Shown here piece after piece: positions 56,318 to 64,000 of a stretch of DNA of 64,000 bases. This DNA comes from Coniella vitis. Taxonomy: Eukaryota > Ascomycota > Sordariomycetes > Diaporthales > Schizoparmaceae. The DNA lies in contig WUJK01000007.1 in the NCBI GenBank assembly GCA_011317545.1, positions 1,674,001 to 1,738,000 on the forward strand. Reading direction: 5' to 3'. The position numbers and the translations under genes are program-made. The notes beneath the pieces were generated by a model. The model was given only the letters and a program-made list of their open reading frames with translations. It searched no databases and was not told the origin of the DNA. Position 1 is the first letter of the stretch; every line of letters begins with the position of its first letter.

Positions 56318-58371
56318 TCATGTCATGTAGTACTTTGGCCCTTCGCCACCTTGGGGAACCTGCCAGTTGATGTCTTGGTTGGGTGCCTTGATATCGCACG
56401 TCTTGCAGTGAATGCAACTGTAGAGGTAGAGTTAGTGCTAGACACAGATAAAGGAATCACGGCCTCAAGTTGACAGAAGCCCAGACGGGCGAGATATATA
56501 TAACTTACTTTTGCGCGTTGATCTGGAATCGCACACCCTCAGGCTTGGACGCATCCTCAACATACTCATACACACCCGCGGGGCAGAAGCGGTTTTCAAC
56601 ACCCTTGTATGGCGGCCACGTCTCGGCCGTGTGCTTTTCCCAGTCCTTGACCTGCAAGTGCACGGGCTGGTCCTCTTCGTGATTCGTACCCGTACGGCTG
56701 ACGCTCGTTAGGATATCAAAGCTCAGCTTGCCGTCGGGCTTAGGGTACTCGATCTTCTTGCTCTTGTCGGCGTGCTTGGTCGCTTCGTGGTCCATGGTCT
56801 TGTGTTTGAGCGTCCAGGGCACGCGACCCTTGAGGAGAAATGCCTCAAGACCACTGTACATGATGCCGCCATAGAGACCGAGGGGCGAGTGGAAGGAAGG
56901 ACGCATGTTGCGCACTTCCTTGAGCTCCTTCCAGATGTACGACTCGCGCAGGGACTTTTCATAGTCGTATAAAAAGACCGATCCATCGTCGGCTGTCGAA
57001 GAGAGAGCCTCCCACGCGGCTTCGGCCGCGAGCATGCCACTCTTCATGGCATTGTGCGTGCCTTTAATCTTGGGCACATTGACAAAGCCAGCAGAGTCTC
57101 CAATCAGCGCACCACCGGGGAAGGCAACCTTGGGAATAGACTGGAATCCTCCCTCAATAAGCGCACGGGCCCCATATGAAATGCACTTGCCGCCCTCGAG
57201 AACGCCCGCGTAGAGTGGGTGCTTCTTCATCTTTTGGAACTCGCCATAGGGGCTTAACCATGGGTTGGGGTAATCCAGCGCCACCACCAGCCCCACGGAC
57301 ACCAGATTATCGCCAAAGTGGTACATCCAGCCTCCGCCATACGTGTCATATGGCAAAGGGTACCCCATCGAATGTGTAATATCGCCCTTCTTGAACTTTT
57401 CAGGTTCAACCTCCCAGACCTCCTTGATGCCCAAGCCATATGTTTGCGGTTGTGACTCGGATCGTAAGTCGAATTTGCGAATGACTTGCTTGGAAAGAGA
57501 GCCATGGCAGCCTTCCGCAAAGAGCGTCACGCGCGCATGGAATTCCATACCGCGCTCAAAGGCGTCCTTTGGCTGACCGTTGCGCCCTAGGCCGAGATCA
57601 TTTGTTGCGACGCCTAGCACCGACCCATCAGGTTTGTAAAGAACCTCGCTCGCGCTGAAACCTGGGTATACCTCGACGCCAGCTTCCTCTGCGCGCTCAC
57701 CCAGCCACTTTGTGAACTGGTTCAGCGAGACAATGTAGTTGCCCTTGTTGTGCATCTGTGGCGGGGCTGGGATTGGCACGGCATATTTCTCGGTCAAGAA
57801 CCGCATGTGGTCGGATCCGGCAGGCGTGGCGCCGTCAAAGGCGGAGGGGTTTTCGGGAGAGAGCCAGTCGGGGAAGAGCTCTTCCACGGCGTTGGGCTGG
57901 ATGACGGCGCCAGAAAGGATGTGCGCTCCGAGCTCACCGGCCTTTTCGAGGAGAAGGACGCGGAAGTCTTCGTTACCAGCTTCGGTGGCAAGTTGCTTTA
58001 TGCGAATGGCAGCAGCCAGACCAGCGGGACCTGTATAAGATGGGGCATGGTTAGAGGAAGGGCGTGACACATTGGATTCAAGGCTCTTATGGATTTTTAC
58101 CTCCACCGACGATGCAGACGTCAACTTGGTCGCTTTCGCGCTCGATTGTGCTGGGGTCGAAAGAATCATCGGGCGTGGCCATTCGTCTTATACTCGAGGA
58201 AGAAAAGAGCCTGTTTTGTAATACTTTGCCTACAGCATAACAAGACGGCCGTGATATGTTGGGTCTTGGTAGACATGGTGGAACTGCGCGCTGGCATCGA
58301 AGCTGGGATCTCGAAAGCAACGGTCTTGACGTGCGGGCAAGGCGCCCTGATATTCTTGCCGGCGCAGACAT
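56318..58371 (-). CDS. electron transfer flavoprotein-ubiquinone oxidoreductase, 630 aa
   Basis: Three exons: 58371-58101, 58030-56509 and 56417-56318; introns of 70 and 91 nt, frame closing. An inner mitochondrial membrane enzyme passing electrons from electron-transfer flavoprotein (fatty and amino acid oxidation) to ubiquinone. The first ~60 residues are Arg/Ser-rich and acid-poor, a mitochondrial presequence. [20 protein letters not shown] at about 84-103 is the FAD fold, split by the first intron inside GGG. Other marks: [69 protein letters not shown] and VPWTLKH. The [4Fe-4S] ligands are a Cys in [10 protein letters not shown] (about 572) and Cys 599, 602 and 605 in [11 protein letters not shown]. 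The last three sit in the 33-codon terminal exon, which is easily overlooked but essential. The C-terminus [10 protein letters not shown] is typical. Confidence 0.96.
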
Positions 58372-59435
58372 GGCAGTGGGACTAAGTGGTGGTGGGGGGA
58401 TTTGATGAAGAGTGGCTGGCAGCAGGGTATGATGAACAGGTGTAGTCTGTCTAGAAGCTCGTCAATGCAAATGAAGCATTGGAGAGAAGATTTTGACAAG
58501 TCAACCAAAATCCAGGACTTGCTCGGCGGGCATCAGAGGGGCAACGGGCTATGGCATTGTCGAACCAGCGTATGGCAGAGGGCAACCTAGCACGGCCTGA
58601 GGAAGCGGGTGCGTCAGTGTGACAAACGCGTCTTCAGTAGCTGTGGTGTTGTGCCCAAAATCGGGCTCGAAAGAAGATCTAGCGAGGTAGCAGATGAGCT
58701 GCGACGCTTCTGGCATGACGCATCGAGCATGGGCTAGCAAGCGGCGCCGAAAATCTCAATCAGGGTTGCCGAACACTGGCGGGGGCAGACAATTCCAATC
58801 AATTCGCTCCTGACTGGCCAGCGCATGACCGGGGACCACGCGGTGACTTCCTACTGCAAGCCAGATTCCGAGCCCACCTGGAGGCTCTTTGCACAACCAC
58901 ATGCAGGGAAGACCCGTCGGTCGTTCCGCGTCCTTGCTCCCGTCCTCCGTGCCTCTGCCTCCGTATCCCCAACCTTATCTTGTCTTTCTGCATACGAATG
59001 CTACTATGTACAGGATTGAGAGCTTTCATATCCTACTCTGTCTCTATCCAAGACGACTGCCCCATCGGCGAAGCAAGACCAGTGTCTTCCAGCAGTGATC
59101 GCAAATCTCTAGCTGTGAGCGACTGCGGCACGCCGCTCTGTCACATCCGGCTCAGGAAACCAAGCCGACTAGGCTGTGAAGCCCACTGTTCTGATCCAGA
59201 TCAAAGACGTTCTAGAGTACTACGTATACATCGTAGTTACGCACCCAAATCAGTTGTCAAAGCCAGATTGGTACATGTGAAGAGTCAGCTAGATGAGCGA
59301 CACGAAACGTCAGTAAGTTTGCACTAGCAATGGCGGCGGACCTTGCAATAACAACACTAGCAACAGCAAGCGAACAAGTTATACTGGCTAAGTGCAATCG
59401 CCGCAAGGAAAAGGGGCAAAAAGTGCAAAAGAAAC
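58372..59435. other. spacer, no gene seen
   Basis: Promoter of the ETF-ubiquinone oxidoreductase gene and unassigned sequence up to the tRNA gene. Confidence 0.55.
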
Positions 59436-59525
59436 GGGTCTTGCCGTGGATCGAACACGGGGCCTCTTGCAATGAAGGATTAGGGTTTTCCCTAAGCAAG
59501 AATCATACCACTAGACCACAAGACC
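59436..59525 (-). tRNA. tRNA-Pro (AGG) with an 18-nt intron
   Basis: The coding strand starts GGTCTTG and ends CAAGACC plus discriminator C, giving a perfect 7-bp acceptor stem. The D arm contains GTCTAGTGGTAT (A box). The anticodon stem is CTTGC/GCAAG around loop TTAGGG...T with anticodon AGG; the T arm contains GTTCGATCC (B box) with stem CCGTG/CACGG. The extra 18 nt after position 37 (AAAACCCTAATCCTTCAT) is a canonical tRNA intron; its CCCTAA can pair with TTAGGG of the anticodon loop, as usual for precursor tRNAs. T-rich runs follow the 3' end, serving as a Pol III terminator. Length without intron is 72 nt. Confidence 0.95.
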
Positions 59526-60894
59526 AGTTGTTTTGTTGTGATTTCCGATCAGGTCTTCTTGTATATATTCTTTTGAGACAAGCTTTCACATGCGTCCTTC
59601 ATTTGCCTGCTTCCGATCTTGAGAATGGATCTACGGAGAGTAGAAAATGAATGATAGCGCATTTACCACGCCGCGCACCTTACAGATATCTTGCCCACAG
59701 TGATAAGGCTTAATTACCTACGGTAGTAGTGCTTGCCTGCTCACAGGCCCAAAGGCGCTCAATTGTTCACGGCGTTTGTTTGCCTACGCCGTGAGCGACT
59801 TCTCATTTCCTTGTGATACTATCCGTTTTCTGCCCTTTGAATATTCATTCTCTTCTTTTCTTTTCACCTCGTACATACAAACCTAGAGATATTCACTCTT
59901 GGAGTTCATATGCAGAAGAGATGGGGGGAATGAAAGAAAAACCATTTTGCTGCTCCTCACTCTCTTAGAAGAGCGCGTAGCATTGAAGCATTAATCACCA
60001 AGTCCAGCGTTGCAAGAAATGAAAATAGAAAATGGGCTATAGGAAACGGGTAGTTGCAGCTATGTAGTCTTGGTTAGTAGGGTTGGAGATTGCAAACGGT
60101 AATCAGGCATAAACGGCAATCAGACAACCTAGATTCAACATATTCGCTAAAAACAGACTTATAAGAGAAACAACTGGCTGTAAAAAGCATCATTACTTAC
60201 AGGTTCTGATTCTTAGAGAAGTCGGAAACAACATAGCATTCTCGATGATGTTGTAGCTATCAGATATTCCGATAAAAAGAATGGCTCTATGTTGTTACTA
60301 CAACGATAAAGCACCAACAAGGACAGCATATTTAACGCCAGGCTTGCCAACAACTCGTTCGTCCAAGATATTTTGGAAGGATGCCAGGGGTATTACAACG
60401 GCGCCCAGAAATTACAGAAAGCGTCTACATCTGTATCCGTGCTTACGGGCATTAGCAATGCCCTCCTTTACACCGTAGCTCCCTTGATGATTCTTGTTCT
60501 GCTCTCTACTTCTCTCGGGGCCTCGCCAGTGGATACTTATACGAATGTCCCATGGACGAGATTTCTACCCAGTATCTCGTAACGTCAACCAGCAGTCATG
60601 CTTAAAAGCCCAGTAGGCCACGGCTGCTTTGAGCAAAGCTATACTCAAAATGATGTGCTCTATTCTAAACTCGGTACAAAATCAAGGGTACCTTATATAC
60701 ATAGTAAATAATAAGCTGCAATGGGAATTACTGAGAGTGGCTTCCTTTCAACCCTCCTTAGCTTCACTTCTTGCCTTCCATACTCCACGGAAATTGCATT
60801 CCCCTGTATTGTCAATATTGATACAAGAGCACCCAAGTACTGCTAGTGGCTCTGGTCAGAAGATACTGACAAACGAAAACAGCTATTGGGATAG
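59526..60894. other. AT-richer flank of the retroelement, no firm gene
   Basis: Sequence between the tRNA and the candidate LTR. One open stretch at 60310-60582 (90 codons, no convincing start) reads like natural protein; it is listed separately. Nothing else was recognised. Confidence 0.5.
60310..60582 (+). pseudogene. possible gene remnant with a membrane-like helix
   Basis: Open from a TAA at 60307 to a stop at 60582. It reads NARLANNSFVQDILEGCQGY and then a hydrophobic segment, NALLYTVAPLMILVLLSTSL, ending NVPWTRFLPSIS. Composition looks natural, but the upstream frame is closed by stops and no partner exon was found. No family was recognised. It could be the 3' end of a lost gene. Confidence 0.25.
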
Positions 60895-61310
60895 TGTTAT
60901 GACCCACGGTCATGCAGGTCACAGGAACAGGCCAGCGCAACCATATGCCAGCAAATCGGAACCTCAACGGACCGATGGGGATTTCTTATGTAAGAACACA
61001 GAGTGGCATAATCAGGGTTAGGGTTGGATCACCTTGATGACTAAGATAGTTGGAGCGATAATGATCTAAATGATCCAAGTAAGCTAACGCTCCTGTCGCT
61101 CCAGGTGATCCAAGGATCCATACTTACTATAGATAGGAAATAACGGAAGAATATAAGGACGATGGATTTCCTAGCTATTAGATAGTTTTCCTTATAGTCT
61201 TCAGTTGTGAATCTAAGTATTATTTTATATAATAGGGTAATCCCTCTTGATTACTTATAATACTTGATATTGCTCGATAACGTACGAAGACTTAAAGGTA
61301 ATACTTCCCC
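60895..61310 (+). repeat. candidate 5' LTR (right edge uncertain)
   Basis: Begins TGTTATGACCCACGG, a typical LTR start (TG with a following TTA), preceded by GATAG as a possible target site. The right edge cannot be fixed without the second LTR, since a terminal CA may have mutated to TA. It contains a nested inverted repeat and two telomere-like hexamers. Confidence 0.35.
61024..61113. repeat. nested inverted repeats (hairpin-capable, about 90 bp)
   Basis: TTGGATCACCT at 61024-61034 is the exact reverse complement of AGGTGATCCAA at 61103-61113. Inside them, TGGAGCGA at 61051-61058 pairs with TCGCTCCA at 61096-61103. The four arms are in nested order and can form one long interrupted hairpin. 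Confidence 0.75.
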
Positions 61311-61670
61311 CCCTGCTAATATACAATTCATAGGTACTTCCAGAATCCGGGATTTAGGCAAGGATTATTATATTTTTATAACTCTTGTTTAGGACGGTCT
61401 ACGTATACCTCTTGGGTAATATTAAGTATAGTAATGGCTCCTTAAACTCCTACCCCGTTTACCTTAGGCGAAGGGCGTCGTTAGGTCGCAACTTAGGAAG
61501 ATATGATACGCTAATTGATCGAACTTACTTAGCAACTCGCTGTACTCCGATAGGCTTAGGAGCAGCAGAATCGCACTATCTATCGGCAGGCTTAGCAAAT
61601 CGAATAATACCAAGCCACGGCCGCCACACCCCTAGCGCCTATTATTTAAAATACCGGTAACGGCTATAAG

Positions 61671-63590
61671 ATGGATAAACCTGCTATGTACGACGGTAAC
61701 TAAAAGACGCTTTAAGGGTTCCTTACCTATTGTAAGGCGTACTTCCTATATAACGTAGCGTAATTTACTACTGAACCCGATAAAGTTGTCCTAGCCGGTA
61801 TACGACTCGAAAAGGACGTACTTATCTGGTACGAACCCTTACTTCGTAACTATATTGAACACCTAGGCAACCTCGATCAACGCAAGACGACCACCAAGAA
61901 TATGTTCGATTTATTCGTAGGATTCGAACGTATCCTTAAGGAAATATTTGGCGATCCTAACGAAGAACGGACCATAGCGTAGCAACTTATGGAACTTAAG
62001 CAGAATAAGTCTGCTTTAGCCTATACGGTTCGCTTTAAGTAACTCTTAGTATGCCTCCCTTGGGAAGATAAGAACCTTATGGAATACTATTATAGAGGGC
62101 TTAAGGACGAGGTTAAGGACGAAATCTCCAAGTAGGACTGGCCCGAGGACTTTACGATATTTAGCAATAATGCTATCCGTATCGATAACCGTCTCTACGA
62201 AAGGCGTATGGAGAAAAGTAAGAAAGGAGGTAGCTATACTATATGGAGGAATCACGCTAATATAGGACGGCGGATTTAATAGACGACTAACCGTAGCTTC
62301 TAGCAACGAGGCACGGCAGTTAGCGGTACTATATACTTAGGCCCTATGGAGCTCGACGCAGCTTAGCGTAAACCTATAAGTAAGGAATGCTTTAACTGTG
62401 GTAAGACAGGCTACTTCGCACGAGAATGCCGATAACCCAAGAAACCCAGAGAATTTAAGAAAGTCCCCGAAGGACGATAAGCCAATATTATGATACGCGA
62501 GACTACGGATTCTACTCCTAGCTAAAACTAGCTTCTAGAGCAAGCGTCGGACGACTCCGATTATAGACTCCTTAACTGGACCTTCTGTTATAAGGATAAT
62601 TGTATAACGTACCTCTCGGTAAAGCAAGGCTTAGGATGGTTCCCTTAGAAACCTTGTAAGGAACGATAAATTGTAATTACCTAGAGGATGCCCCTCCCAA
62701 CGGATATTTTATAGAGTAATATTACGGAAATTACGGAATAATGGGAAATGCTTAGTATCGGTTAGAATGCTAGCGCCTAAACTATTAACGAAGAAACGAG
62801 CTTAGAACTAGAAAGCTTTATAGACGAAGATACCGATGAAGGAGATGTATACTACCTTATCTACGGTATTACACTTAGAGAACTATTTAGGATAATATCT
62901 TGTTAGGACGAAACCCCCCTTGCATGGGAAGACGCGCGAATCAACCACCTCCACGAAAAACACCACCAGATCGCATGGTTTGCCTGTATTATACATAATT
63001 GCAGATAATACTTTAAATACAAGGTAACCAACGAATAGTTCCCCACGCGCGAGATAGGGTATAGCATTATCGCCTATAATAACGATAATAGCGACTATTA
63101 TAAAGTACTTAGAATAAGGGGAAACTATGCTAGCATTGGCCTTATATATAATACCCCCTACGAATATACTACGCGATAAGTAAAATAGTACTAATGTACG
63201 ATACCCTAGTACGCACCTTACGCGTAAGAAAAAGCGCTCGACTGGCATAGAATACGCGAACAGAAATAAAGGGAAAAGCTCGCAAAGCCTACGCACGCGG
63301 AACCTACGCACTACAGCTTCTATAAGCGCGCCGACTGCGTAGAACACCTAGCGGATAAAGCGCGTACCTACTACAACCTCAAGGATAGTTAGCCCGGAGC
63401 ATAGACTCTGTATACCGAAGAAGAAAATTAAGCGCGCCTATAGCGATAGGCCGCAGTACGTATACGATACGGAATGCAATAAGCTAAGAACCTAGTATAG
63501 ATAGCAGCCCTTAGAGTATAGCAAGAATAGCAGAACCTAAAAGGCAAGGATCGCCTATAAGGGATAATAAGCGATTAAGACTTATAGCAA
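61671..63590 (+). pseudogene. retrotransposon gag-like region, stop-riddled
   Basis: One frame from ATG at 61671 remains coherent for about 1.9 kb if the stops are ignored. Early part: capsid-like motifs FLTYCKAYFLYN, DVLIWYEPLLRN, IFGDPNEERTIA, LAYTVRF and YYYRGLKDEVKDEISK, typical of Ty3/gypsy Gag. At 62388-62429 lies a CCHC zinc knuckle CFNCGKTGYFAREC in which the conserved His is Tyr (TAC for CAC, again C to T). A long tail of unknown function (62450-63560) rich in Tyr and Asn follows. About 43 TAA/TAG and no TGA in frame by hand count. Not functional. Confidence 0.75.
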
Positions 63591-63601
63591 AGTCCCTCTG
63601 C

Positions 63602-64000
63602 GCGATAGATAGCTCGACGTACGAATATTTGAAAATCGCAGTTCGAATTAACGATAAATACTACACAGCACTCCTAGACAGCGGAGTATAAGGAAATTTT
63701 ATATCCCTAAGCGTTATCAACAGAGAACGGATACCTTGGAAGAAGAAGATGGAACCCTATAAACTTAGCACCGTAGAAGGTATAGAAGTCGCTTACGGCC
63801 GAGGTATTATCGATATGGAATCTGATTAATTACCAGTCACGATCCACGGACGCACGATACTAATGAACTTCGATATTACGGACACCGTATAATACGAGCT
63901 GATCTTAGGTATACTATAGTTAAGAAAGGAAAATCCTCGAATCGATTGGACTAATGGTTATGTTTTATAGGATAAAGCGGATACCTAAGAAGCGGTTGTA
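63602..64000 (+). pseudogene. retropepsin-like protease start of pol, truncated by the window edge
   Basis: A frame one base back relative to gag. It shows YYTALLDSGV (aspartic protease DSG motif, GAC at 63677), then GNFISLSVI, YKLSTVEG, ELILGI and NPRIDW, the ordered marks of Ty3/gypsy proteases. Six in-frame TAA/TAG interrupt it, one at the tryptophan of the usual GLPWL-like motif. The change of frame near 63600 may be natural for gag-pol or due to an indel. Confidence 0.7.

Larger units (their letters stand above)
60895..64000 (+). mobile_element. decayed Ty3/gypsy-like LTR retrotransposon, 5' part
   Basis: Order on the plus strand: a candidate 5' LTR starting TGTTATGACC, an AT-rich leader, a gag-like region with zinc knuckle, and a retropepsin region, after which the window ends; reverse transcriptase and integrase would lie beyond. 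The coding parts contain about 43 in-frame stops in gag and six in the protease part, every one TAA or TAG and none TGA, nearly all where glutamine is expected. This is what C-to-T change in CpA context produces, the hallmark of RIP in ascomycetes. The element cannot make functional protein. A tRNA gene lies about 1.4 kb away. Confidence 0.8.

Noticed and set aside
60629..61021. Open frame of 130 codons ending at the telomere-like hexamers
   Set aside because: No ATG at the start, no motif, and it runs across the candidate LTR boundary.
1..64000. CRISPR array, bacterial operon or rRNA
   Set aside because: No regularly spaced repeats, Shine-Dalgarno-led gene runs or rRNA-like sequence; the gene structure is eukaryotic throughout.

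Overview
The window is a stretch of nuclear genome from a filamentous ascomycete (Pezizomycotina). The protein families and gene style suggest Sordariomycetes, perhaps Hypocreales, but the species cannot be fixed from the sequence. The evidence is short GT-AG introns (mostly 52-134 nt) with CTNAC-like branch sites, long intergenic spaces, fungus-specific families (copper-fist and Zn2Cys6 regulators, a Tok1-type K+ channel, a GT71 mannosyltransferase), an intron-containing nuclear tRNA-Pro, and a retroelement at the right end whose glutamine codons have been turned into stops, as in repeat-induced point mutation (RIP).

Layout. 0-7 kb: the C-terminal tail of a Tok1-like K+ channel, a 4.3 kb low-complexity spacer, and a Ser/Thr-rich single-pass membrane protein. 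7-16 kb: a three-exon sugar transporter (minus strand), a 4.8 kb spacer, a three-exon O-methyltransferase and a small Gly-rich LEA-like protein. 18-21 kb: a phosphotransferase (APH family) pseudogene with three frame breaks, then a five-exon nucleotide-sugar transporter. 22-28 kb: a MER3/HFM1-type meiotic helicase of 1743 residues. 28-40 kb: a GT71 mannosyltransferase, an Arg/Ser- and His-rich nuclear protein, a copper-fist transcription factor whose first exon is only 35 nt, and an SR140-like splicing factor. 40-48 kb: a possible catabolic or detoxification cluster made of a DHA1 exporter, a Zn2Cys6 regulator with a one-base frame break, a divergently transcribed nitronate monooxygenase and a peroxisomal FAD amine oxidase. 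49-58 kb: the TATA-binding protein and the mitochondrial ETF-ubiquinone oxidoreductase, separated by 6.2 kb with no credible gene. 59.4 kb: tRNA-Pro(AGG). 60.9-64 kb: the 5' part of a decayed Ty3/gypsy-like element (candidate LTR, gag with zinc knuckle, start of the protease) running off the edge.

Most genes are unlinked housekeeping functions: meiosis, splicing, basal transcription, glycosylation and respiration. Only the 40-48 kb group looks like a functional neighbourhood: a nitronate-oxidising enzyme shares a 481 bp divergent promoter with a pathway-type regulator, and has an exporter and an H2O2-producing oxidase nearby.

Exon coordinates were derived by hand from splice signals, frame closure and family alignment from memory. 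No database search was run.
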